Source: JANNSX01 sp963741525
Lineage (GTDB): Bacteria; Pseudomonadota; Alphaproteobacteria; Rhizobiales; Hyphomicrobiaceae
Direction of reading: 5' to 3'
Assembly (NCBI GenBank): GCA_963741525.1
Contig: CAVUIW010000028.1
Span: 577,770 to 641,769, forward strand
DNA length: 64,000 nucleotides
Shown here: positions 43,785-53,024 of the stretch, piece after piece
Position numbering within the stretch: position 1 is the stretch's first letter
Layout: every line of letters begins with the position of its first letter
Program-made: the position numbers and the translations under genes
Notes under the pieces: model-generated
Database searches by the model: none
Seen by the model: the letters and a program-made list of their open reading frames with translations, nothing else
Told to the model about the DNA's origin: nothing

Positions 43785-45470
43785 ATGGACGCGATCCTCG
43801 CCACTTATCCGCTGTCGGCGAATTTCCAGCAGCGTCTGAGCACGCTCATCGATCCCGCCGCCATCAAGCTGAGCCTCAGCGAGCTGCGCACGCGGCCGCC
43901 GAGGGAGATGGTTCGCTATCTTCGCTCGTTGCGGGTGAACCGGCTCGTCATCCCCTTGGAGGATGAAAACAGCGCGGCACTCTTGCCGGTGCTCAAGCTG
44001 GTGGCCGCTGTGGTGCCGGCCGAGTCCTATCTCGTGGTCGACGGTGAAATGCGGGCGAGCGCGTTCACGAGGCTGGGCGTGCCGGCCTCGCTCGCGCGCC
44101 TGGGCGGGGCGACGCTGTCGTCTCAGTTGGCGCTCCGGCGCGCACGCAGGGAGGTGGCCGGTTTGCTGGCGGCTGAGCGCAATTCTCCACCGCCCCAGGT
44201 CGATCCAGATATTCTGTTTCTGAATGCCAATCTTTGGTTCGGCGTCAAAGCCGGCGGCTCCGTCGGCCACATCTCGGGCGTCGTCAACGGCTTTCTCGAT
44301 CTCGACTACGACGTCGACTACCTCTCGGTCGGTGGCCGGCTACTGGTCAAGGATGCCGCGCGCTATCAGCCACTTGCCGCGCCGGCGCATTTCGGCATGC
44401 CATGGGAGGCCAACTACTACCGGTTCCATTTCGATGCCGTGCGGCAGTCGGGCAAGCTCTTTGGCGCACACCGACCGGCGATGATCTATCAGCGGATGTC
44501 GATCGCCAACTATTCGGGCGTCAGCCTGTCGCGCCAGCTCAATCTGCCGCTGATTCTCGAATACAACGGTTCGGAGGCCTGGATCGCACGGAACTGGGGG
44601 CGGGGCCTCAGATACGCGGTGCTGGCCGAGCAGATCGAGGATGTATGCCTGCGTCACGCGCATGTGGTCGTGACCATCTCCGACGTGCTGCGCGACGAGC
44701 TGATCTCGCGAGGGGTCGCCGCGGATCGGATCGTCACCTACCCGAACTGCATTGATCCGGCCACCTTCGATCCGGCCAGCTACTCGCCCGCGGAAATCCA
44801 GACGCTCAAACAGCGCCACGGAATCGCCGAGGATGCCATCGTCGCGACCTTCGTCGGTACGTTCGGCCAATGGCACGGCGCGCCCGTACTCGCGCAGGCA
44901 GCGCGCGCATTGCTCGATCGCCACGCCGACTGGGTCAAGGCGCACAAACTGCATTTCCTGCTGGTTGGCGATGGCCTGCGGATGCCGGAAGTGCGCGCCG
45001 CCCTCGGCGATCATCACCCCGGACCCAACGTCACCCTGACCGGTCTCGTCCCGCAGACCGAAGCGCCATTGTATCTGGCTGCCTCGGACATCCTGTGCTC
45101 GCCGCACGTCGCCAACACCGATGGAACGCCCTTCTTCGGTTCGCCGACCAAGCTCTTCGAATACATGGCCATGGAGAAGGCGATCCTGGCCTCCGATCTC
45201 GATCAGATCGGCGAAGTGTTGGCCGGCTCTCCGCATGTTCGCGATGTCTCGACAGTAGGCAATCCCGCGGAGGGGCAGCCTGCTCTTCTGGCCGAGCCGG
45301 GGTCGAGTGATGAAATCGTCGAAGGACTGCGTTTCCTCGTCGCCAATGCGCAATGGCGGGCAGGACTCGGCCGGAACGCGCGCAAGCTCGCACTGGACAA
45401 ATACACCTGGCGTCACCACGTCCGCGCCATTCTCGACGGTGCGGTGCGCACCGGCATTCTCGCTGAGTAA
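43785..45470 (+). CDS. GT4-family glycosyltransferase with N-terminal extension
   Basis: A 561-residue glycosyltransferase. Residues about 1-140 are an extension of unknown role (IKLSLSELRTRPPREMVRYL). The GT-B core follows, with a first-domain segment PLILEYNGSEAWIARNWGRG. The nucleotide-sugar-binding half has ATFVGTFGQWHGAPVLAQAA and the E-x7-E-like SPTKLFEYMAMEKAILASDL. It would act at the cytoplasmic face during repeat-unit assembly. The sugar is unknown. Confidence 0.88.
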   Translation: MDAILATYPLSANFQQRLSTLIDPAAIKLSLSELRTRPPREMVRYLRSLRVNRLVIPLEDENSAALLPVLKLVAAVVPAESYLVVDGEMRASAFTRLGVPASLARLGGATLSSQLALRRARREVAGLLAAERNSPPPQVDPDILFLNANLWFGVKAGGSVGHISGVVNGFLDLDYDVDYLSVGGRLLVKDAARYQPLAAPAHFGMPWEANYYRFHFDAVRQSGKLFGAHRPAMIYQRMSIANYSGVSLSRQLNLPLILEYNGSEAWIARNWGRGLRYAVLAEQIEDVCLRHAHVVVTISDVLRDELISRGVAADRIVTYPNCIDPATFDPASYSPAEIQTLKQRHGIAEDAIVATFVGTFGQWHGAPVLAQAARALLDRHADWVKAHKLHFLLVGDGLRMPEVRAALGDHHPGPNVTLTGLVPQTEAPLYLAASDILCSPHVANTDGTPFFGSPTKLFEYMAMEKAILASDLDQIGEVLAGSPHVRDVSTVGNPAEGQPALLAEPGSSDEIVEGLRFLVANAQWRAGLGRNARKLALDKYTWRHHVRAILDGAVRTGILAE

Positions 45471-45484
45471 CGGGTGAAGTCCGG

Positions 45485-46834
45485 GTGACCCCTCTCGTGC
45501 AGAGCATCCCAACGGCCCGGCCCAACCGGGCGAATGCCGATGCGACTCTGCTGCCGGCCTTGTTGTTCTGGGTGGTTGCGGGCGTTGTCTTCCTTCTCAC
45601 GGCCTCGAACGGCGAGCCGCATCGCATCAGCTCCGGTTACTACGTCGCCCTCATAGCACCCGGTCTGATCCTGTTGCGCGGCGCTGGCGGGCTGCTGAGA
45701 GCGGCAGAGTCGCCGCCCAACCGGCCGATCTTCTATGCTCTCCTGCTGTTTGCCGCGGCCAATCTCGCGAGCACGATCATCACGCCGAACGAGGAGACGA
45801 TCTACGCGTTGCTCGAGCGGTGCATCCTGCCTCTTCTCGTTTACTTCTCCATGGTTGGGCTTGTCCTCAGCAAGCGAGACGTGATCGTCCTCGTCGTGGC
45901 GATTGCCCTTGGCGCGCTCCTCATGTTCGCGCGCGGCCTGCTCGCCTACTATGCGGAGTTCGGCATTCCCGATCTCGAGACGATCCTATGGTCGCGCTAC
46001 AACGTGGCGCGGATCGCGGGCTACGAGCATGCGACGGTCGGCAATGTGACGCATATGGGAAGCTATGCCGTCATGACCCTGCCGATCCTCATCATCGCGC
46101 TGGTGACGCTGGCGAAGAGCAACGCCCTGACGAGCCTCTTGAGCCTGACCATCGTGGCGGGACTCTTCAACCTGCTCATCGCCGGATCGCGCGCCGGCAT
46201 GGTTGTGATGGTGCTGATGATCGTTGCCATCACGTTCAGCCTAGCCTCGCGCCGGACACTGGTTCTGATCGTTTCGGTGGCGGCATTGCTGGGGGCTGCG
46301 ACCTTCATGCTGGCGTCTACTGCCAGTGACTCGACGCTCCTCAAGCGCTTTGCCCCCGGGGCCACGGGCAAAGCCGATGGCAGCGTCTCGGAGCGTCTCG
46401 ACTCGATGATCATCGGTTGGAACGTCTTCTTGGACAATGTGCTGTTCGGCGTCGGGCCGGAGATGTCTCCGTACTACAACACCTACAGCATTCCGCACCA
46501 ATCGATCCTGCATCAGCTGTCCGAGTTGGGGTTGTTTGGGGGCCTCGCGTTCGTGTGGCTCAATCTCGTCATCCTGTACGCATTCCGGAACGCGATCATC
46601 GCCGCCGCGGCACCGGATGGATCGTCGTTTCGTCTCCTCTGGCTCATCGGGCCAGCGGGTTGGCTGATCGTTGGCCTGATCTCGGGTATCAACTTCAACA
46701 TGAGCATGGCCCTCGTCTGGGTCGGCATGGCCCACGCCATGCTCGCGTTGAGCGGCGCAACGGTGGTCCCGGATACGACCGAGCGGCCGGGCCTGTCGCT
46801 GTGGGGCCTGTATCGCGGCTTGCGCGGGACGTGA
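45485..46834 (+). CDS. Wzy-like polymerase / O-antigen ligase family protein
   Basis: A 449-residue membrane protein with about ten to twelve predicted spans. A large loop precedes the Wzy_C-type motif YYNTYSIPHQSILHQLSELG followed by LFGGLAFVWL. The IAGSRAGMVVMVLMIVAITF segment is also family-typical. It would polymerise repeat units in the periplasm. The start is a GTG at 45485; the following gene's GTG overlaps the stop. Confidence 0.82.
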   Translation: MTPLVQSIPTARPNRANADATLLPALLFWVVAGVVFLLTASNGEPHRISSGYYVALIAPGLILLRGAGGLLRAAESPPNRPIFYALLLFAAANLASTIITPNEETIYALLERCILPLLVYFSMVGLVLSKRDVIVLVVAIALGALLMFARGLLAYYAEFGIPDLETILWSRYNVARIAGYEHATVGNVTHMGSYAVMTLPILIIALVTLAKSNALTSLLSLTIVAGLFNLLIAGSRAGMVVMVLMIVAITFSLASRRTLVLIVSVAALLGAATFMLASTASDSTLLKRFAPGATGKADGSVSERLDSMIIGWNVFLDNVLFGVGPEMSPYYNTYSIPHQSILHQLSELGLFGGLAFVWLNLVILYAFRNAIIAAAAPDGSSFRLLWLIGPAGWLIVGLISGINFNMSMALVWVGMAHAMLALSGATVVPDTTERPGLSLWGLYRGLRGT

Positions 46835-49122
46835 GACGGTTGGTGAAATCGGTTTTCTCGAGTGCCGTATTGCGGTGTTCGATTGGTTTGCTGACGCTCG
46901 TTTTGGCGGGCCCGATGGCCCTCGGTGCCGAGAACATAGCGGCCGGCGCTAGGATCAGCTTCTCCAAGCCACCACTCTACGATCTGACGGCCGATCCCGA
47001 CGACGTTCGACAACTGACCGACGGCGAAAGAGCCGACGGCACGATGTGGATGTCGCGCCAGGCGGTCGGATGGGTGACAGGCCGCGAGCCGGTTCGCATC
47101 GATATCGATCTCGGACGCGTGCAAGCGATCGGTGACGTCTGCCTGCACACGTCGAGGCGCTCGGAGGCCGGCGTCTATTTTCCCGCGCGCGTCGACGTCT
47201 TCGCGGCGATCGAGCCGGCCGAATTCGCCTGGGGCGGCCGGATGACGCCATTTGCGGAAGCAGGGCCGGGCGACTATTTGGCGCGAGAGTTCTGCCTCGA
47301 GGGCGTTGGATTATCGGCGCGTTATGTGAGCCTGCTGGTCGCGGTGATCGAGGGGCATTTCTTCACCGATGAGGTTTCGATCACGGCGGGAGAGACGCCA
47401 GTGGCGTCGGATCGGCCTTCGCTCATCGTGGAGAGCGACCGGCGCGAATTCGCCCTGCAACACGAGGCGATCACCCGCTCGCTCGCGGAGGTTCGCGCCC
47501 GTCTGCCGGCCGATCGCGACATCCTCGATCGCTTCGAGAAGCTTGCCGCGAGTTTGGACGGTCCTGCGGGAACGCTCGACCTGACGGTGCTTCGCGCACG
47601 CGATCTCGAGCTTCGCGACATCGTCCGCGCCGTACACGAGCGGCGAGGTGCGCCGTTCACAGCCGCCTTCTGCGATCCCTGGGCGCTTGCGACGCCCTTT
47701 GCTGGAAATTTGCTCGAGCGCCGGCCGGGCGCCCTCGAAATCGCATCCGGCCAGCACGGTGCGGTTGCGATCGCCATTGAGCATGCGGCGCCGCGCGAGG
47801 AGGAGGTGTCGGTTCTGGCCGTGGTGGCGGGCGATGGGGCGGACCAGGTCGCGGTGACGCTCTATGAGGTCGGTATGGTCACGCGGGCCGACGGCATGAG
47901 GCTGGGTGACGCTCTGCTGCCGGTGTCCAGTGGCCGCGTGAGCGTGCCAATGGGCGAGACGCGGCAGCTATGGATCGATGTTGCTGCCGGCACGGTGGCA
48001 CGGGAGCTCAATCTTACTCTGGCCGTAAGATTGCGCGCGGCCAGCGGCGCCGAGAAAACATTGAGCCGCCCGCTCTTGATTTATCCATTGGGCGCAAATC
48101 CCAAGCCGCCGTTCACAGTCGTCTGGGGTTACCTCGATCAGATCCCGATTAGGGGCCGGCCTCGCGAGGCCTCACTCGATATGCAGACGCACGGTGTCAC
48201 GTCGGCCGTGATCCCGGCGGGCGATCTGCCCTGGCCAGAGCCGGGTTCGAGCGGAGAGATGGCCGCCAACACCTACCGGACGTACGCCAACGTGATGCAG
48301 CACCTGAAAGGCCACGACGAATTTCTGTTCTTTCTGTCGCTCAACGAGGATTCTGGCTACCGCGCACGCCTGGGCACCGATGTCTTGAGCGATCGCTGGC
48401 AACGCGTTTTCGCGGTCTGGATACGGGAGTGGACCAACTGGCTGAAGCGCGAGGGGATCGATCCGGCGCGCTATGCCTTTTATCCCGTCGATGAGCCCGA
48501 TACGCCAGCCGATCTCGCAACCCTCGTCGCGATCTCCCGCCTCCTCAAGTCAATCGATCCGGCCTTCAGAATCTACACGACACTGCATGACCCCGCCGGG
48601 CTCACCGAAGAGGTGATCGATGCGGTCGATGTTTTCCAGTTGAATGGCCTGGCGCTCGACCGGGAGCTGAGCGATCGGCTGAAAGCGCGCGGCAAGACTG
48701 TTGGGAGCTATGCGACTGCCGGCGGCGGAAAAGCCGGCTCACCCGGGCCCTTCTACCGGGCGCAGGGCTGGCGGGCTTTCGCGTCCGGGCTCGACGGCTT
48801 CGGGTTCTGGTCTTATGCCGACACGGGCGTCTCGGGCACGGCCTGGAACGACATCGACGATGTGGAGCCTGATTACGCGGTCGTCTATGACGGAAAGGGT
48901 GGCATCGTCACGAGCAAGCGCTGGGAAGCCTGGCGGGAAGGCGTGCAGGACTACCATCTGCTGAGCGCCGCCTGGCAGGCCGCATCGAGCGCGGCCACGA
49001 AGACCCTCGTGCTCGAGCTGGCGCGGCAGGCCGAGGCGCGGGGCTACGGCACGGCGGAATTGTCCGAGCTACGGACCCGGTTGCGCCTGATCGCGGCAAC
49101 CGGCAGCGACTTACTCCGGTAG
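46831..49122 (+). CDS. Exported GH123/DUF4091-like glycoside hydrolase
   Basis: A 763-residue protein beginning at a GTG that overlaps the upstream stop, with a signal-like N-terminus (LRCSIGLLTLVLAGPMALGA). Residues about 30-170 look like a discoidin-type carbohydrate-binding beta-domain (VRIDIDLGRVQAIGDVCLHT). Residues about 430-760 match the GH123/DUF4091 barrel: YPVDEPDTPADL carries the Asp-Glu pair, and GFWSYADTGVSGTAWNDIDD and RWEAWREGVQDYHLLSA are typical. It probably acts on the polymer in the periplasm. An upstream in-frame extension exists but overlaps the polymerase gene. Confidence 0.78.
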   Translation: MRRLVKSVFSSAVLRCSIGLLTLVLAGPMALGAENIAAGARISFSKPPLYDLTADPDDVRQLTDGERADGTMWMSRQAVGWVTGREPVRIDIDLGRVQAIGDVCLHTSRRSEAGVYFPARVDVFAAIEPAEFAWGGRMTPFAEAGPGDYLAREFCLEGVGLSARYVSLLVAVIEGHFFTDEVSITAGETPVASDRPSLIVESDRREFALQHEAITRSLAEVRARLPADRDILDRFEKLAASLDGPAGTLDLTVLRARDLELRDIVRAVHERRGAPFTAAFCDPWALATPFAGNLLERRPGALEIASGQHGAVAIAIEHAAPREEEVSVLAVVAGDGADQVAVTLYEVGMVTRADGMRLGDALLPVSSGRVSVPMGETRQLWIDVAAGTVARELNLTLAVRLRAASGAEKTLSRPLLIYPLGANPKPPFTVVWGYLDQIPIRGRPREASLDMQTHGVTSAVIPAGDLPWPEPGSSGEMAANTYRTYANVMQHLKGHDEFLFFLSLNEDSGYRARLGTDVLSDRWQRVFAVWIREWTNWLKREGIDPARYAFYPVDEPDTPADLATLVAISRLLKSIDPAFRIYTTLHDPAGLTEEVIDAVDVFQLNGLALDRELSDRLKARGKTVGSYATAGGGKAGSPGPFYRAQGWRAFASGLDGFGFWSYADTGVSGTAWNDIDDVEPDYAVVYDGKGGIVTSKRWEAWREGVQDYHLLSAAWQAASSAATKTLVLELARQAEARGYGTAELSELRTRLRLIAATGSDLLR

Positions 49123-49188
49123 GCGTTTTGCCGTCATGACGCTGGCCACGAGCATCCGAGCGCCGACAAGCAACGAAGTAAGCGAGTC

Positions 49189-51327
49189 ATGAAGCAAGTT
49201 CTCCAATCCATCCGATCTGGCGAGACCGAGGTCATCGACGCCCCGTGTCCGTCCGTTCCGCCTGGCTATGTGCTGATCCGCACCGCGCGCACCGTCGTCT
49301 CCGCCGGGACGGAGCGCATGCTCATCGATTTCGGCAAGGCCGGCTTCATCGACAAAGCGCGCCAGCAGCCGGACAAGGTCCGCATGGTGCTCGACAAGAT
49401 GCGGACCGATGGCGTTGGGCCGACGCTGCGCGCTGTTCGCCACAAGCTCGATCAGCCGATCGCGCTCGGCTACAGCAACGCAGGACGCGTCGTTGGCGTG
49501 GGTGAGGGCGTGATCGAGCTCAAGCCCGGCGATCGGGTGGCATCCAACGGCAAGCATGCCGAGATCGTTTCGGTTCCCAAAAACCTCTGCGCGAAAATTC
49601 CCGACGCCGTGACCGACGAGCAGGCGGCTTTCACGACCTTGGGGGCCATCGCGTTGCAAGGTGTCCGGCTCGCGGCGCCGGCGATCGGCGAAACATTCGC
49701 GGTGATCGGCTTGGGACTGATTGGATTGCTGACGGTGCAACTTCTCAGAGCCCAAGGCTGCCGTGTCATCGGTATCGATCTCGATCCGGCCCGGCTGGCG
49801 ATGGCGAAGTCATTCGGCGCCGATACGATCGATGCCGCAAGTTCCACGGATGTCGAGGGCGAGGCGATAGGCCTGTCGCAGGGCCGGGGTGTCGACGGTG
49901 TCATCGTCGCGGCATCGACCAGCTCCAGCAAGCCGATCCAGCAGGCGGCGCGGATGTGCCGGAAGCGCGGGCGGGTCATCCTGGTTGGCGTGACGGGGCT
50001 TGAGCTGTCGCGGGCCGATTTCTACGAGAAGGAGATCACGTTCCAGGTCTCCTGCTCCTACGGCCCGGGCCGCTACGATTCGACCTACGAGGAGAAGGGC
50101 CAGGACTATCCGATCGGCTTCGTGCGCTGGACCGAGCAGCGGAACTTCGAAGCCGTGCTCGATCTCATGGCCCAGGGCCGGCTGGACGTTGCCGCGCTGA
50201 TCTCGCACCGGTTCGCGATCGGCGAGGCCGAGCAGGCCTACGAGGTCGTGAGCGGCGAGGCGCCTTCGCTCGGCGTGCTGCTGACCTATCCGGAAGGCGA
50301 GGCGGCCGAGCCAGCGGCGCTGTCGCGGACGGTGACGATCGCGCGGAGCCCGGTTTCAGGCGCAGCGGTGAAACCCGGCGCCGTGGCTGTCGGTGTCCTT
50401 GGATCGGGCAACTACGCGACGGGCGTGCTCATTCCGGCCCTCAAGGGCGCGGGTGCGAATTTGAAGCTGATCGCGTCCGGCATGGGGCTCAGCGCGGCGC
50501 ACGCCGGGCGCAAGTTCGGGTTCGATGCGGCGACAACCGATGTCGCATCGGTGCTCGACGACCCGTCTCTCCAAGCGGTCGTCATCGCGACGCGGCACGA
50601 TTCTCATGCCTCGCTCGTCGAGAGAGCCCTGCGGGCCGGAAAGCAGGTGTTCGTCGAGAAACCGATGGCACTCACCGGCGAGGAGATCGATGCCATCGCG
50701 CGGGCCTACGAGGATGCTTGCCAAGCCGGGCGCGATCCCGTGCTCATGGTCGGCTTCAATCGCCGCTTCGCCCCCATGATTGTCCGGATGAAGTCGATGC
50801 TGGATCCGGTCCGGGAGCCGAGGTCGATCATCATCACTGTCAATGCCGGCCGCATCCCGAAAGAGCATTGGAGCCAAAGCCAGGAAACGGGTGGCGGCCG
50901 GATTGCAGGTGAAGGGTGCCACTTCATCGATCTCGCGCGCTTCCTCGCGGCCTCGCCCATGACCAGCCGTCACATTCAACGGATGCGTTCCGACACCGGC
51001 GACACCGCGACGATGGTCCTCGGCTTCGCCGATGGATCGACTGCGGCGATCCACTATCTGGCCAACGGCGATCGCGGGTTCGCCAAGGAGCGGATCGAGG
51101 TCTTCTGCGCCGGCCGGATCCTCGCCCTCGATAACTTCCGCCGTCTGCGCGGCTTCGGTTGGCCAGGTCTCGGCACGAGCTCGTCCTGGAAACAAGACAA
51201 GGGCCAGGTGGCCTGCGTTGTCGCGTTTTTGGATGCTGTCTCGAAAGGCCAACCGTCGCCCATTCCCTACGACGAGATCATCGAGGTCAGCCGCGCGACG
51301 GTCGAGCTGGCGGGTCGGGCGTCTTAG
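49189..51327 (+). CDS. Bi-domain oxidoreductase: MDR dehydrogenase + Gfo/Idh/MocA (second copy)
   Basis: A 712-residue paralogue of the 34513-36687 product. The MDR domain (about residues 1-375) has AVIGLGLIGLLTVQLLRAQG and VVSAGTERMLIDFGKAG where the catalytic Cys would be. The Gfo/Idh/MocA domain follows (VGVLGSGNYATGVLIPALKG, VFVEKPMAL, GGGRIAGEGCHFIDLARFLA). It is followed after eight bases by a heparinase II/III-like gene. It starts at an ATG with AACGAAG upstream. The reaction is unknown. Confidence 0.87.
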   Translation: MKQVLQSIRSGETEVIDAPCPSVPPGYVLIRTARTVVSAGTERMLIDFGKAGFIDKARQQPDKVRMVLDKMRTDGVGPTLRAVRHKLDQPIALGYSNAGRVVGVGEGVIELKPGDRVASNGKHAEIVSVPKNLCAKIPDAVTDEQAAFTTLGAIALQGVRLAAPAIGETFAVIGLGLIGLLTVQLLRAQGCRVIGIDLDPARLAMAKSFGADTIDAASSTDVEGEAIGLSQGRGVDGVIVAASTSSSKPIQQAARMCRKRGRVILVGVTGLELSRADFYEKEITFQVSCSYGPGRYDSTYEEKGQDYPIGFVRWTEQRNFEAVLDLMAQGRLDVAALISHRFAIGEAEQAYEVVSGEAPSLGVLLTYPEGEAAEPAALSRTVTIARSPVSGAAVKPGAVAVGVLGSGNYATGVLIPALKGAGANLKLIASGMGLSAAHAGRKFGFDAATTDVASVLDDPSLQAVVIATRHDSHASLVERALRAGKQVFVEKPMALTGEEIDAIARAYEDACQAGRDPVLMVGFNRRFAPMIVRMKSMLDPVREPRSIIITVNAGRIPKEHWSQSQETGGGRIAGEGCHFIDLARFLAASPMTSRHIQRMRSDTGDTATMVLGFADGSTAAIHYLANGDRGFAKERIEVFCAGRILALDNFRRLRGFGWPGLGTSSSWKQDKGQVACVVAFLDAVSKGQPSPIPYDEIIEVSRATVELAGRAS

Positions 51328-51335
51328 CGGCAGAG

Positions 51336-53024
51336 ATGGTCGAACTCGCTATGTCAGTCCGCCGATCGCAGCGCGGCCGCCTCGGTCAAGAGTTTGCCCG
51401 AGTGGGACGTCTCATCCGCACGGTGAGCCCTCTCAAGCCGGTGCAGATCTATGGCCGCCTGCTGACGCGCCTGCCGTCGCGAGGCGGTGTGCCGCTCATC
51501 GCCCCTGCGGTTCGGCCAAGGTCGGGGCCGTGGGTCGATCCGATCGGGCGCGCGCAGAGCCTGATCGGCCGATGGCAGGTGCGGTTCCTCAACGAGACGG
51601 GCGAGATCGCGCACGCCGCCCAGTGGAACGATCCCGGCAAGGCGAAGCTCTGGCTCTACAATCTGCACTACTTCGACGGTCTGGCCGCGACCGGCACCGC
51701 CGAACAAAGGGCAATGCAATGTGAGCTCGTCACGCGTTGGATCGCGGAGAACCCCATTGGCTTGGGCAATGGGTGGGAGCCCTACCCGGCATCACTCAGG
51801 ATCGTGAACTGGATCAAGTGGGGCCTCGGCGGTGAACAACTCGAGGCCGGTTGGCTCGACAGCCTGTCCCAACAGGTGCGCTGGCTCAGTCGAAGAATCG
51901 AGTGGCATCTGCTCGGCAATCATCTCGTCGCCAACGCCAAGGCGCTGATCTTCGCCGGTCTCTTCTTCGATGGACGCGAAGCGGAAACCTGGCTCGACAA
52001 AGGTCTCACGATCCTTGCGCGCGAGATCGACGAGCAGGTGCTCGAGGATGGTGCGCACTTCGAGCGGTCGCCGATGTATCACGCGATCATCCTCGAGGAT
52101 GTATTCGATCTCTACAATGTAGCTCTTGCCTTCGGCATGCCGCAGCGCAAGCCCCTGGATCGCCTTCCGGCCGTGGCCCGCCGTATGCGCGTCTGGCTGG
52201 CAGCGATGACGCATCCGGATGGTGGACCGTCGTTCTTCAATGACAGTGCTCTGGGTATTGCGCCGGCACAGGCCGCGTTGGAGGCCTATGCCGCCAGGCT
52301 CGGACTGCCCGATGTCGAGCGGCCGGGCGGTGCCCAATATCTGCAGAGTTCCGGCTATGTACGTGCGAACCTCGGTCCGGCCGCACTCATCGCCGATGTC
52401 GGTGAAATCGGCCCCCGCTATCTTCCGGGCCATGCCCACGCGGACACGCTGTCGTTCGAGCTGTCGCTCGGTCGCGAGCGCCTCATCGTGAATAGTGGAA
52501 CCTCGACCTACGCGACCGGCGATCTCAGGGCCCATCAGCGCTCGACAGCCGCCCACAGCACCGTCGAGATCGACGGCGAAAATTCGTCCGAGGTCTGGTC
52601 GAGCTTCAGGGTTGGGCGGCGTGCGCGCGTATACGACGTGATGGTCGGGGAAGCGGGCGGAACGTTTGCCGTCAGCGCGGCCCATGACGGCTATCGCTGG
52701 CTTCCAGGCAGGCCCACGCATCATCGCCGCTGGCAACTCGACGAGGGACGGCTCGTTGTCCTGGACAAGGTGACGAGCACGGCCTCGCATCATTGTCAGG
52801 CGCGGTTTCACCTCGGAGCGGGTGTGGGGGCGACGATTGCCTCGAACGGCAGAGGCGGTTCACTTAGGTTGGCCGGTGGTTGCTCGGTCGAATGGCGCGC
52901 GAGCGAAAGGGCCACGCTCGTCCCTGGAAATTTCTACTCGGAATTCGGCAGGGCAACCGCCAACACTTGCCTGTTTGTACCCTTCACGAAAGACTGCCGC
53001 ACGGAGTTCGCATGGTCGACGTGA
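51336..53024 (+). CDS. Heparinase II/III family protein (second copy)
   Basis: A 562-residue member, shorter than the first copy. Segments include RFLNETGEIAHAAQWNDPGK, YNLHYFDGLAA, NGWEPYPASLRIVNWIKWGL, HLLGNHLVANAKALIFAGLF and EDGAHFERSPMYHAIILEDV, then PGHAHADTLSFELSLGRERL. These are typical of EPS-cluster heparinase-like proteins. The ATG at 51336 was chosen because the upstream extension overlaps the bi-domain gene. The next gene starts inside its last codons. Confidence 0.86.
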   Translation: MVELAMSVRRSQRGRLGQEFARVGRLIRTVSPLKPVQIYGRLLTRLPSRGGVPLIAPAVRPRSGPWVDPIGRAQSLIGRWQVRFLNETGEIAHAAQWNDPGKAKLWLYNLHYFDGLAATGTAEQRAMQCELVTRWIAENPIGLGNGWEPYPASLRIVNWIKWGLGGEQLEAGWLDSLSQQVRWLSRRIEWHLLGNHLVANAKALIFAGLFFDGREAETWLDKGLTILAREIDEQVLEDGAHFERSPMYHAIILEDVFDLYNVALAFGMPQRKPLDRLPAVARRMRVWLAAMTHPDGGPSFFNDSALGIAPAQAALEAYAARLGLPDVERPGGAQYLQSSGYVRANLGPAALIADVGEIGPRYLPGHAHADTLSFELSLGRERLIVNSGTSTYATGDLRAHQRSTAAHSTVEIDGENSSEVWSSFRVGRRARVYDVMVGEAGGTFAVSAAHDGYRWLPGRPTHHRRWQLDEGRLVVLDKVTSTASHHCQARFHLGAGVGATIASNGRGGSLRLAGGCSVEWRASERATLVPGNFYSEFGRATANTCLFVPFTKDCRTEFAWST

